DNA of 64,000 nt from Gulosibacter sp. 10 (GTDB lineage: Bacteria > Actinomycetota > Actinomycetes > Actinomycetales > Microbacteriaceae). Positions 33,098 through 40,599 of this stretch are shown piece by piece. The stretch covers positions 30,010 to 94,009 of the forward strand of contig NZ_FUIC01000037.1 of the NCBI RefSeq assembly GCF_900163695.1. The letters are read 5' to 3'. Numbering within the stretch: the first letter of the stretch is position 1; the number at the start of each line of letters is the position of its first letter. Below the pieces are notes generated by a model. It saw only the letters and a list, made by a program, of their open reading frames with translations, made no database searches and was not told where the DNA came from. Both the position numbers and the translations under genes were made by a program.

Positions 33098-33649
33098 ATG
33101 ACCGAGACACGACCCGACGGCGTCCCCCGGCCGTGCCCGCCCAGGCGGGGCGAGGAGGCCTTCGCGCAGGATGCGGATGCGCGGCTCGGGAACTTCGTGA
33201 AGCAGGCGGAGCAGGCGCTCATCGCCGCGAAGTCCGAGGCGCTGCGCCCCTTCGACCTGACGGTGGCGCAGTACGCGGCGATGATGGCGCTGTACTACGC
33301 GCCCGGCCAGTCCTCGGCCCAGCTGGCCAGGGTGGCGGCCGTGACCCCGCAGACGATGGCGACCATCCTCGCGAAGCTCGAGCGCAAGGGGCTCATCGAG
33401 CGGACCCCTGCGAAGGCGCATCGCAAGGTGCTCGTGACCGAGCTCACCGCAGAGGGAGAATCGCTGCTGCTGCGCGCGGACGAGCGCGCCCGCGCCGTCG
33501 AGGAGCGGCTGGCCGACGCGTTCACCGCGCAGGAGCACGCCGCCGCCCGCGATCTGCTGCGGAGGATCGCGGCGGCGCTGCGGGGCGGGGCACATGAGGC
33601 CGAGGCGGACGAGGCCGGGGCGCCCGGGCGTCCCGGGGCATCCGGGTAG
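33098..33649 (+). CDS. MarR family regulator
   Basis: A 183-residue winged-helix regulator. An N-terminal helix GNFVKQAEQALIAAKSEALRPFDLTVAQYAAMMALYYAPGQSSAQLARVAAVTPQTMATILAKLERKGLIERTPAKAHRKVLVTELTAEGESLL contains the MarR fold, with recognition helix TPQTMATILAKLERKG and wing PAKAHRKVL. The C-terminal 25 residues are rich in Glu, Ala and Gly and probably disordered. It is divergent from the MerR gene and convergent with the aldo/keto reductase gene 9 bp away. Target unknown. Confidence 0.88.
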   Translation: MTETRPDGVPRPCPPRRGEEAFAQDADARLGNFVKQAEQALIAAKSEALRPFDLTVAQYAAMMALYYAPGQSSAQLARVAAVTPQTMATILAKLERKGLIERTPAKAHRKVLVTELTAEGESLLLRADERARAVEERLADAFTAQEHAAARDLLRRIAAALRGGAHEAEADEAGAPGRPGASG

Positions 33650-33658
33650 CGCCGCCGT

Positions 33659-34720
33659 TCAATAGCGCGAGCCGTACGGCGCCGGGAGCGCGTCGAGCTC
33701 GCCCAGCTCCGCACCGCTCAGCTCGAGGTCCGCGGCAGCGAGGTTCTCGGCCAGGTGCGCGCCGCTGCGCGTGCCCGGGATCGGGATGATGCGCTCGGAG
33801 CGGGCGAGCAGCCAGGCCAACGACACCTGCGCCGGAGTCGCCCCGTGCGCCGCGGCGATCCGCGAGACCGCGTCGACGATGGCGCGGTTCCGGGCGAAGG
33901 CCTCCGGGGTGAAGCGCGGATTGGCGGCCCGGAAGTCGTCGTCCTCGAACTCCCCCGGCGCGAGCGTGCCCGTCAGGTAGCCCCGCCCGAGCGGGGCGAA
34001 GGGGACGAACGACACGTCGTGCTCCCGCGTCCATCCGAGGAGGTCGCCGCCGGGCTCGGTGCCGCCGCCGGCCCCGCCTGCGGCGCCGGCCCCTCCCGCG
34101 GCGCGGGTCTCTCCCGCCGCGCCGGTCCCTCTCCCGGCGCCGGTCTCTCCCGCGCCGCCGAGCGGATCCCGCGTCCACAGCGACAGCTCGGACTGGATCG
34201 CCGTGACCGGATGGACGGCGTGCGCGGCATCGGCCTGGGCGACGGAGACCTCGGAGAGCCCGAGCCATCGCACCTTGCCCGCCTCGACCGCCGTCGCGAG
34301 CGCGCCCCAGCTCTCCGCCACCGGCACGCGCTCGTCGACGCGGTGCAGATAGAACAGGTCGATCCGCTCCACGCCGAGACGGGACAGGCTCTCGTCCACC
34401 TGCCGCAGGAGGGTCTCGGGGCGGCCGTCCCGATGCATGCGGCGGCTCGCGAGGTCGTCGACCACGAGGCCGCCCTTGGTCGCGATCACCGCGTCCTCGC
34501 GGCGCCCTCGGATCGCCCGGCCCACGAGCTCCTCGTTGCGGCCGTCGCCGTAGACGCCCGCCGTATCGATGAGCTCCACGCCGGCGTCCAGCGCCGCGCG
34601 GATGACCGCGGCGGAGCGCGCGTCGTCCCGGCCGCGCTCCGCGTAGCCCCAGCTCATCCCCATGCACCCGAGACCGAGCGGCGCGATCTCTCGGCCGGTC
34701 CCTCCCAATCGACGCCGCAT
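33659..34720 (-). CDS. aldo/keto reductase with a Gly/Ala-rich insertion
   Basis: A 353-residue AKR of the YhdN/PdxI-like TIM-barrel type. The catalytic tetrad is visible: Asp52 (LIDTAGVYG), Tyr57, Lys82 (ATKGG) and His126 (FYLHR). The C-terminal cofactor segment IPIPGTRSGAHLAENLAAADL is intact. Residues about 187-225 are a low-complexity run of Gly, Ala, Glu and Thr, which fits no AKR structural element and makes the protein about 35 residues longer than usual. The coding DNA there is a short imperfect repeat. It is divergent from the quinone reductase gene at 34819, with a dyad between. NADPH-dependent reduction of aldehydes is likely. Confidence 0.87.
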   Translation of the reverse strand: MRRRLGGTGREIAPLGLGCMGMSWGYAERGRDDARSAAVIRAALDAGVELIDTAGVYGDGRNEELVGRAIRGRREDAVIATKGGLVVDDLASRRMHRDGRPETLLRQVDESLSRLGVERIDLFYLHRVDERVPVAESWGALATAVEAGKVRWLGLSEVSVAQADAAHAVHPVTAIQSELSLWTRDPLGGAGETGAGRGTGAAGETRAAGGAGAAGGAGGGTEPGGDLLGWTREHDVSFVPFAPLGRGYLTGTLAPGEFEDDDFRAANPRFTPEAFARNRAIVDAVSRIAAAHGATPAQVSLAWLLARSERIIPIPGTRSGAHLAENLAAADLELSGAELGELDALPAPYGSRY

Positions 34721-34762
34721 CCGTTCCGCCTTCCCTCGAGTCGCAGCAGTCTGCTACGTTCC

Positions 34763-34800
34763 TATATCAGCTTACTGATACTGTACAGCAATCTGATATA
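34763..34800. promoter_or_regulatory. nested dyads between AKR and quinone reductase genes
   Basis: TATATCAG at 34763-34770 and CTGATATA at 34793-34800 are perfect eight-base inverted arms, and CTGTACAG at 34781-34788 is a perfect palindrome between them. The region is AT-rich and sits in the divergent promoter. The binding protein may be the MarR product or another regulator. Confidence 0.6.
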
Positions 34801-34818
34801 ACGACGAGGAGCACGCGC

Positions 34819-35787
34819 ATGAAGGCCATGCAGATCACCGGCTACGACGGCCCCGAGGGGCTGCGCTACGACGAGATCCCGGCGCCCGAACCGGGGCCGG
34901 GCCAGGTCGCGATCGACGTCGGATTCGCGGGCGCGAACTACGTCGAGGCGCTCTTCGCGGGCGGACTGGTGGACAATCCCCTGCCCTGGGTGCCGGGCAT
35001 CGAGGCGGCCGGGCGGGTCCGGGCCCTCGGCGAGGGCGTGGACGGCGTCGCCCCCGGCGAGCCCGTCGCGGCGCTCACGATCAACACCGGCGGCGCCTAC
35101 GGGCGGGTCGCCGTCACGCACGCCGACCTGGTCGCCCCGATCCCGCCGGGCATGGATCCGGCGATCGCGGCGGTCGTGCCCTCGAACACGACCACCGCGC
35201 TGCTCGCGCTGGAGCGCGTCGCGCGCCTCCGGCCGGGCGAGCGGGTGCTCGTGCACGCCGCCGCGGGCGGTCTGGGATCGCAGTTCGGCCAGGTGGCCCG
35301 CGCCCTCGGCGCCGGCCGCGTGGTCGGCGTCGTCGGGAGCGAGTCGAAGCGACGGGCCGCCCTCGACCTCGGCTACGACGAGGTCTGGCTGCGCGCCGAC
35401 CTCGAGGGCGCCGAGCCCGGGCGGTTCGACGTGATCGCGGACCCGGTCTCGGGGCCCGGCCGGGCGACGAGCCTCGGCCTGCTCCGCCTCGGCGGCCGGC
35501 TGCTCGCCGTCGGCGATGCGGCGCAGGCGGGCGATCAGCGCATCAGCAGCAACACGCTCTGGTTCAACGGCATCGGCGTGCTGGGATTCAACCTCGGCGC
35601 GCTGTCCGCCGCGGATCCGCGCACCGTCGGCGCCTACCTCCGCCGCGCCCTCGCCCTGGTCGCCTCCGGCGAGGTCCTCGTGCACGTCGCGGAGCGCGCG
35701 CCGATCCGGGAGGCGCCGCGGGTGCTCGCGGCGCTCCGCGACGGGAGCACCGTCGGCAAGACCGTGCTCGTCCACGAGGCGGGCTGA
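34819..35787 (+). CDS. NADPH:quinone reductase (MDR)
   Basis: A 322-residue medium-chain reductase: MKAMQITGYDGPEGLRYDEIPAPEPGPGQVAIDVGFAGANYVEALFAGG is the substrate-domain start (ANYVE replaces NPVD), PWVPGIEAAGRVRALGEGV follows, and ERVLVHAAAGGLGSQFGQVARALGAGRVVGVVGS near residue 137 binds NADPH. The final RDGSTVGKTVLVHEAG is the family ending. The ACGAGGAGCACGC ribosome binding site at 34801-34813 supports the start. It is divergent from the AKR gene with shared dyads between, so the two enzymes may be induced together by electrophiles. Confidence 0.9.
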   Translation: MKAMQITGYDGPEGLRYDEIPAPEPGPGQVAIDVGFAGANYVEALFAGGLVDNPLPWVPGIEAAGRVRALGEGVDGVAPGEPVAALTINTGGAYGRVAVTHADLVAPIPPGMDPAIAAVVPSNTTTALLALERVARLRPGERVLVHAAAGGLGSQFGQVARALGAGRVVGVVGSESKRRAALDLGYDEVWLRADLEGAEPGRFDVIADPVSGPGRATSLGLLRLGGRLLAVGDAAQAGDQRISSNTLWFNGIGVLGFNLGALSAADPRTVGAYLRRALALVASGEVLVHVAERAPIREAPRVLAALRDGSTVGKTVLVHEAG

Positions 35788-35826
35788 GCGGCCGGCCGCC
35801 CCGGAGCGACGGCGGATGCGCGGCCC

Positions 35827-36420
35827 TCAGCCGGCGCCGGGCTCCGCGAGGCGCCGGGCGGCGGCGACCACGGACGCCCTGCGCCGGGCGTGCTCGGCCT
35901 CGCTCTCTGCACCCGTGATCATCCGGGCGACCTGCGGCACCGCCGTCCACCATCCCGCGAGCGCGAGCACCAGGAACATCAGGTGGTCGGCGTCGAGGCC
36001 GGCGTCGACCGCGCCCTCCCGCTGCCCCGCCTCCATCGCGGCGGTCTTGCGGGCGTAGTATCCGCGCCGGGCCGCCTCGTCGGGCACCTCCTCGTCGTAG
36101 GCGAGCCCCTCCCAGCGCATCAGCCGGCCGAGCTCCGGATGCTCCCGGTGGTAGTCGTAGACGCGGCCCGCGTAGTCGCCGACGTCCTCCCGGGCGAAGG
36201 ACTCGACGGGCACGTCCCGCGCGACCTTCGCGAGCTCCTCGCGGAGCACCGACGCGAACAGCTCGCGCTTGCCGCCGAAGTAGTTGTAGACCCGCTCCTT
36301 GTTCACGCCCGCGGCGCGGGCGATCCGCTCGACGGTGGTGCCGTCCGGGCCGTGCGCGGCGAACTCGAGCACGGCGGCGTCAAGGATCCTGCGCTTGGTG
36401 CCCTCGGTGTCCCACGCCAT
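35827..36420 (-). CDS. TetR family regulator of the adjacent MFS gene
   Basis: A 197-residue TetR protein: GTKRRILDAAVLEFAAHGPDGTTVERIARAAGVNKERVYNYFGGKRELFASVL holds the helix-turn-helix, with recognition end NKERVYNYFGGK. The C-terminal domain contains HLMFLVLALAGWWTAVPQVARMITG, usual in this group. It is divergent from the MFS gene at 36515. Two similar dyads with AACG/CGTT cores lie in the shared promoter region, one beside each gene. The upstream extension before 36420 was rejected since it crosses those operators. Confidence 0.9.
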   Translation of the reverse strand: MAWDTEGTKRRILDAAVLEFAAHGPDGTTVERIARAAGVNKERVYNYFGGKRELFASVLREELAKVARDVPVESFAREDVGDYAGRVYDYHREHPELGRLMRWEGLAYDEEVPDEAARRGYYARKTAAMEAGQREGAVDAGLDADHLMFLVLALAGWWTAVPQVARMITGAESEAEHARRRASVVAAARRLAEPGAG

Positions 36421-36442
36421 GCCATCGCCCTCCGCCAATCTC

Positions 36443-36456
36443 CAACGCTCGCGTTG
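36443..36456. promoter_or_regulatory. TetR operator near its own gene
   Basis: CAACGC and GCGTTG are inverted around TC, 23 bp from the TetR start. It matches the core of the second site at 36488-36503; centres are about 46 bp apart. Confidence 0.65.
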
Positions 36457-36487
36457 CTTATCCGCCCCGAGCGTACTACGGTCGATT

Positions 36488-36503
36488 CCAACGTACACGT
36501 TGG
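36488..36503. promoter_or_regulatory. TetR operator near the MFS gene
   Basis: CCAACGTACACGTTGG has seven-base perfect arms around AC, 12 bp before the MFS start at 36515. With the site at 36443 it gives the consensus CAACG-N4-CGTTG. Confidence 0.75.
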
Positions 36504-36514
36504 AAAGGGGCGCG

Positions 36515-37732
36515 ATGTCCGCACGCATCGACGATTCGAGCACCACGAGCCGATCCGGCCGGGAGCATCCCGCGACCGGGGCGACGATCGCGCTGCTCGT
36601 CGCGACCGCCTTCTTCGTGCTCACCCAGCTCTATTCGGCCATCCCGCTCATCTCCCCGGTGGGCGAGGATCTGGACGCCGACGTCACGTTCGCGCTCTCG
36701 ACGGTCTTCAGCCTGTGCTACGCGGCGGGGTTCGTCGTGTGGGGCCCGCTGGCCGACCAGTACGGCCGGAAGCGGATCATGGCGATCGGCCTGATCGCGC
36801 TCGCCGTCGCGACGATCGGCAGCGGCTTCGCGAGCTCGGTGCCGATGCTCGCGGTGCTCCGCGGCGCGCAGGGCGCGGTGGCCTCGAGCTTCGCGCCCGT
36901 CGCGCTGGCCTACCTCTCGGAGGCCGTGCCGCCGAACCGGCGGGCCACGGCGATCGGGGCGATGTCGACGGCATTCCTGGTGGCGGGCATCGGCGGACAG
37001 GCAGCGGCCTCGGCCATCGCGCTCTCCCTGGGCTGGCGGTGGCTCTTCTTCGGCTCGGGCGCGGTCCTCGCGCTGTGCCTGCTGGGGATCGCCGCGCTCG
37101 TCGTCGAGCCGCGCCGCGCCGTCGGCGACTCGGGGCTCGCCGGCCGCTTCGCGGCGGTCGGCAGGGTGGCGATCCGCCCCTCGGTGCTGCTGCTCAGCGC
37201 GGCGCACCTCACCCTGCTGCTCTCCTTCGTGGCGATGTACACCGCGCTCGGCCCGCACGTCGCGGAGCTCGGACTGCAGCCCTCGCAGGTGATCTGGATG
37301 CGCCTCGTCGGACTGCCCGGCATGTTCGCCTCGCTGCTCGCCGGCCCGCTCTCGCGCCGCCTCGGCGTGGCCAGCGTCGCCCGGCTCGGCTTCGGGCTCG
37401 CGGCGGCGGGCCTGCTGCTCGAGGCAGCGCTGATGGGCTCGCTGCTCGGGACGGCGCTCACGAGCCTCGTGTTCGTCACGGGCGTGGCGCTCGCGGTGCC
37501 CGCGATGATCACGCTCTTCGGCGAGGCCGCGGCGCCGAACCGTGCGGGCGGGATGGCGCTGAACGGCTTCGTCCTCTTCCTCGGGGCGAGCATCGGCCCG
37601 ATGATCGCGCAGCTGCCGCTCGGCTTCCCGCTCCTGCTGCTCGGCCTGGCCGCGCTCATGCTGATCGCGGTGCTCTGCCTGACCGGGTTCGCCCGGCTCG
37701 CGACTGGCCGCCGGTCGGGGACTTCCGCGTGA
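36515..37732 (+). CDS. MFS transporter (YnfM-like)
   Basis: A 405-residue 12-helix exporter. Helix 1 VATAFFVLTQLYSAIPLISPVGEDLDADVTFALSTVFSLCYAAGFVVWGPLADQYGRKRIMAIGLIALA includes motif A (GPLADQYGRKRIM) and resembles YnfM-type transporters. VALAYLSEAVPPNRRATAIGAMSTAFLVAGIGGQAAASAIALSLGWRW is the motif B/C region. ALNGFVLFLGASIGPMIAQL marks the late helices. It is divergent from its probable TetR repressor, and the downstream operator lies where it would block RNA polymerase. Substrate unknown. Confidence 0.9.
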   Translation: MSARIDDSSTTSRSGREHPATGATIALLVATAFFVLTQLYSAIPLISPVGEDLDADVTFALSTVFSLCYAAGFVVWGPLADQYGRKRIMAIGLIALAVATIGSGFASSVPMLAVLRGAQGAVASSFAPVALAYLSEAVPPNRRATAIGAMSTAFLVAGIGGQAAASAIALSLGWRWLFFGSGAVLALCLLGIAALVVEPRRAVGDSGLAGRFAAVGRVAIRPSVLLLSAAHLTLLLSFVAMYTALGPHVAELGLQPSQVIWMRLVGLPGMFASLLAGPLSRRLGVASVARLGFGLAAAGLLLEAALMGSLLGTALTSLVFVTGVALAVPAMITLFGEAAAPNRAGGMALNGFVLFLGASIGPMIAQLPLGFPLLLLGLAALMLIAVLCLTGFARLATGRRSGTSA

Positions 37733-37759
37733 CCCGCGGCGCGCGGGGACGCGAGCCGC

Positions 37760-38395
37760 TCAGCCGGCGACGTGGACGTGCCGGCGGCCCAGGTCGTCCC
37801 GCTCCGCGATGTCGAGCAGCGCGCTCGCCATGTCGGGGGCGGTGATGGACCAGCCGCGGGCGAGCGGCCCGGCCGGGTCGAGGCGGTAGCGGCCCTTCGC
37901 GCCCGCGGACCGGATCCGCGGGGCCCGGATCGCCGTCCACTGCGCCGCGGACTCCCACAGGACGACGTCCATGCGGCGCATGTCGTCGTAGGTCGCGCCG
38001 AGGAATCGCTGCAGCAGGGGCAGCACCACCCAGAGCTTGAAGAGCCCCTGGTGCGCCCAGTGCTCGGCGACTTCGGAGGAGATGACGACGATCCGCTCGA
38101 CCCCGTGCCGCGCCATCCCCGCGAGCAGGTTGCGCGTGCCCTCCGAGTACAGGACGGTCGGCCGCCTCGACGTGCCGATGCCCACGGTGCTCACCACCGC
38201 GTCGATCCCCTCGAGCAGCGGCTCGACCGAGTCGGGATCGAGGATGTCCGCCGCCGCCGTCCCGAGCCGCGGATGCTCGACGGCGATCCCGGACGGGTCC
38301 CTGGCGAGCGCCACGACCTCGTGCCCTCGTCGAAGGGCCTGCTCGACCACGTGCCCGCCGACCATGCCGGTCGCGCCAGCCACCAGGATCCTCAT
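37760..38395 (-). CDS. NAD(P)-binding NmrA/atypical SDR protein
   Basis: A 211-residue Rossmann protein. MRILVAGATGMVGGHVVEQALRRGHEVVALARDP is the cofactor fold with GATGMVG, followed by DILDPDSVEPLLEGIDAVVSTVGIG. The classical YxxxK is not visible at the usual place, as in atypical SDRs of the NmrA/SDR_a5 type (NAD(P)-binding flavin-reductase-like, YwnB). It may be a reductase or a redox sensor. It is divergent from the MarR gene at 38486, with dyads between, and is likely under MarR control. Confidence 0.87.
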   Translation of the reverse strand: MRILVAGATGMVGGHVVEQALRRGHEVVALARDPSGIAVEHPRLGTAAADILDPDSVEPLLEGIDAVVSTVGIGTSRRPTVLYSEGTRNLLAGMARHGVERIVVISSEVAEHWAHQGLFKLWVVLPLLQRFLGATYDDMRRMDVVLWESAAQWTAIRAPRIRSAGAKGRYRLDPAGPLARGWSITAPDMASALLDIAERDDLGRRHVHVAG

Positions 38396-38432
38396 ATCGC
38401 GCTCCGCTCCCCCGCCGCTCGACTACACTGAC

Positions 38433-38469
38433 GGAATATTCCCGAATCGAGTTATTCCCGTTTCGGGAA
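38433..38469. promoter_or_regulatory. MarR operator region with two dyads
   Basis: GGAATATTCC at 38433-38442 is a perfect 10-bp palindrome, and TTCCCG (38455-38460) and CGGGAA (38464-38469) are inverted around TTT, 17 bp before the MarR start. ATTCCCGAAT between them shares the half-site. Placement between divergent genes fits autoregulation. Confidence 0.65.
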
Positions 38470-38485
38470 GAGTGTAGCAAGGAGG

Positions 38486-38941
38486 ATGAGGATGGGCGAG
38501 GATCCCGCCGCGCGGGTGCGCGCGGCGCTGCAGCGCCAGGTGGTGCACGCCGTGCTGGGGAACGAGCGGATCGCGAGGGAGCACGGGCTGCGGGTGACCG
38601 ATCTGCAGACGCTGCATCTGCTGGTGCTCCGCGAGGATGTCCGCACGCCCCGGCGGATCAGCGATACGACGGGCATGCCCACGAGCACCGTCACGAAGCT
38701 GCTCGACCGGCTCGAGCAGGCCGGGTTTCTCCGCCGCGCGCCCGATCCGGAAGACCGCCGCCGGACCCGCATCGAGCTCGAGGAGGACGCCATCGCGCCG
38801 CTGCGGAACGTGTACGGGCGCACCGACGAGGAGTTCGCCGCGCTGAGCGGGGAGTTCGCGCCGTCGGAGCTCGAGGTGGTCGCGCGCTTCCTCGACGCCG
38901 TGAGCGACTTCTACGCCGCGAGGCCCGACGAGTCGCGGTAG
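38486..38941 (+). CDS. MarR family regulator
   Basis: A 151-residue regulator: HAVLGNERIAREHGLRVTDLQTLHLLVLREDVRTPRRISDTTGMPTSTVTKLLDRLEQAGFLRRAPDPEDRRRTRIELEED has all the MarR elements, with STVTKLLDRLEQAGF as recognition helix and the wing PDPEDRRRTRIEL. A GGAGGATGAGG ribosome binding region overlaps the start (ATG at 38486, or 38492). It is divergent from the NmrA-like gene. Typical MarR ligands are phenolics or oxidants; here unknown. Confidence 0.9.
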   Translation: MRMGEDPAARVRAALQRQVVHAVLGNERIAREHGLRVTDLQTLHLLVLREDVRTPRRISDTTGMPTSTVTKLLDRLEQAGFLRRAPDPEDRRRTRIELEEDAIAPLRNVYGRTDEEFAALSGEFAPSELEVVARFLDAVSDFYAARPDESR

Positions 38942-38981
38942 CCCCGGCGGGCCGCAGCGCCCCGGCGGACCCCGACCCGCT

Positions 38982-39059
38982 CTACACGAGCGCCCGCATC
39001 GCCAGCGCTACGCGACCGCACGCATCGCCGGCACTACGCGAGCGCCCGCATCGCCGACC
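38982..39059. repeat. three 26-bp tandem repeats at the end of the LysE gene
   Basis: Three consecutive 26-bp units begin CTAC at 38982, 39008 and 39034 and share GCGCCCGCATCGCC or a close variant. The third unit encodes the C-terminus and stop codon of the LysE-family protein. The other two are downstream copies, each again holding a stop on the minus strand. They arose by tandem duplication of the gene's 3' end. Confidence 0.85.
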
Positions 39060-39651
39060 CGAGGAGCATCCCCGCCCCGAAGAGGAGCAGGAAGACGCCC
39101 GCGCCCCTGCCGAGCCAGGGCAGCGCGCGCCGCATCCGCCCGAGTGCCCGCCGGGAGCCGAGCATGACGGCGACGAGCACGTCCCAGGCCAGCACGATCC
39201 CGAACATCCAGGCGCCGTAGAGCGCGAGCGTGAGCGGCGGCTCCCCCGGCACCGCCGCGGCGAGGCTCACGTAGAACAGCGCGTTCTTGGGGTTGAGCAG
39301 CCCCGAGGCGAGGCCGAGGCCGAGGTTGCGCAGCCACGTGCCCCGGGCCGCGCTCGGCCCGTGCTCGAGGTCGATCCTCGCGGGCGAGCGCAGGAACGCG
39401 ATGCCCATGAAGACGAGGAATCCGCCGCCCACGGCCTGGATCGCGTCGAGCAGCGGCGGCCGGGTGATGAGCGCGATGCCGGAGAACGCCGCCGCGATGA
39501 AGGCGCCGTTCGCGAGCGCGATGCCCAGGCAGGCGCCGGTGGCGTTGCGCCAGCCGCCGGCCAGTGCGACGCGGGCGATGAGGAAGAAGTCGACGCCCGG
39601 GATGAGCAGCGAGACGAAGTGCGCGATCGCGACGGCGAGAAACTGCTCCAT
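39034..39651 (-). CDS. LysE/RhtB family amino-acid or metabolite exporter
   Basis: A 205-residue six-helix inner-membrane exporter. The LysE signature is clear: FLAVAIAHFVSLLIPGVDFFLIARVALAGGWRNATGACLGIALANGAFI (the PGP-type helix start), with GLGLASGLLNPKNALFYVSLAAAVPG (the NPKNALFY motif) near residue 117. The start at 39651 is preferred to a GTG at 39663 because MEQFLAVAIAHF is the usual opening. The AraC gene upstream on the same strand, 82 bp away, may regulate it. The last codons sit inside a tandem repeat. Confidence 0.88.
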   Translation of the reverse strand: MEQFLAVAIAHFVSLLIPGVDFFLIARVALAGGWRNATGACLGIALANGAFIAAAFSGIALITRPPLLDAIQAVGGGFLVFMGIAFLRSPARIDLEHGPSAARGTWLRNLGLGLASGLLNPKNALFYVSLAAAVPGEPPLTLALYGAWMFGIVLAWDVLVAVMLGSRRALGRMRRALPWLGRGAGVFLLLFGAGMLLGSAMRALA

Positions 39652-39732
39652 GCGCTCCCCCACGGTGGTCTTGACGGTGGACTCGCCAAGTATCGGGAGC
39701 GGGCGCGGCCGGGGTCTTGTACGTTCTTGCGC

Positions 39733-40542
39733 TCAGCCGCGGTAGGCGCCGGGCGAGGCCGCGACGTGCGCGCGGAAGACGCGGTGGAAGTGGCTCTGGT
39801 CGGCGAACCGGAGGTCGTGCGCGATGTCGGCGATGGGGCGCCCTTCGCGGAGCAGCCGCCGGGCGCGGATGATGCGGGCGTTCTGCCGCCAGGCCAGCGG
39901 CGAGAGCCCGGTGGCCGCCCGCATCGAGCGCACGAGCCGGTACTTCGTCATGCCGACCAGCTCGGCGAGCTCCGCGAGCGGCGGATTGGCCTCGTCCTCG
40001 CGCAGCCGCCGCATGGCCGGGGCGAGGCGCTGCAGGAGCTCGGCGTCGGCGCGGCCGGCGATCCGGTGCGCGGGCGAGGCGGAGGCGAGTTCGCGCAGCA
40101 GCGCCGCGAACGCCGCCTCGACGCGGTCGCGAGGGGCGTCCTCGAAGACCGCCTCGGCGGTCTCGCGCACGAGGCCCGGCAGGTCGTCGCGGCGCAGCAC
40201 GCTGATGCCCGAGAAGAGCGCGTGCGCGTCGCGGGGCGCGAGGTCCGCGGCCCAGCGCTGGTCGAGGTGGGTCATCTGGTAGCGCCAGGCTCCGAGGTCG
40301 GGATTGCAGGCGTGGACCTGCCCGGCGGGGATGAGCGCGATGTCGCCGGGCTCGAGGCGGATGGCGCCCTCGAGCGGGCCGGCGAGCACGGAGTCGCCCG
40401 CCTCGATCAGCCCGATCGAGAACCCGTCGTGGGCGTGCGCCCGATAGCAGCGGTTCTGCCGGCACGAGCGCCGCGACTCCAGGTGCGGCACCGCCGTGCT
40501 GCGCGCGAACTCCGCCATCTCGCCCTCGCCTCCGCTCTGCAC
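39733..40542 (-). CDS. AraC family regulator
   Basis: A 269-residue regulator with an N-terminal cupin ligand domain (CYRAHAHDGFSIGLIEAGDSVLAGPLEGAIRLEPGDIALIPAGQVHACNPDLGAWRYQMTHLDQRW). The C-terminal double helix-turn-helix is ANPPLAELAELVGMTKYRLVRSMRAATGLSPLAWRQNARIIRARRLLREGRPIADIAHDLRFADQSHFHRVFRAHVAASPGAYR. This domain order is typical of regulators divergent or adjacent to LysE-type exporters. The ATG at 40518 (MAEFARS) is an alternative start. Probably activates the lysE-like gene in response to its substrate. Confidence 0.9.
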   Translation of the reverse strand: MQSGGEGEMAEFARSTAVPHLESRRSCRQNRCYRAHAHDGFSIGLIEAGDSVLAGPLEGAIRLEPGDIALIPAGQVHACNPDLGAWRYQMTHLDQRWAADLAPRDAHALFSGISVLRRDDLPGLVRETAEAVFEDAPRDRVEAAFAALLRELASASPAHRIAGRADAELLQRLAPAMRRLREDEANPPLAELAELVGMTKYRLVRSMRAATGLSPLAWRQNARIIRARRLLREGRPIADIAHDLRFADQSHFHRVFRAHVAASPGAYRG

Positions 40543-40599
40543 CCGGTCAGCCTAGCCCGATGATGCAGTAGCCGGGAGGAGCCCGGTGCACCCCCGCAT

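Noticed and set aside
36515..37732. Considered whether this MFS gene is also frameshifted
   Set aside because: A single continuous frame gives all 12 helices and the family motifs, so it is intact.
38982..39059. CRISPR-like repeats
   Set aside because: The units are 26 bp with no spacers between them and are copies of a gene end. No cas gene is present in the window.
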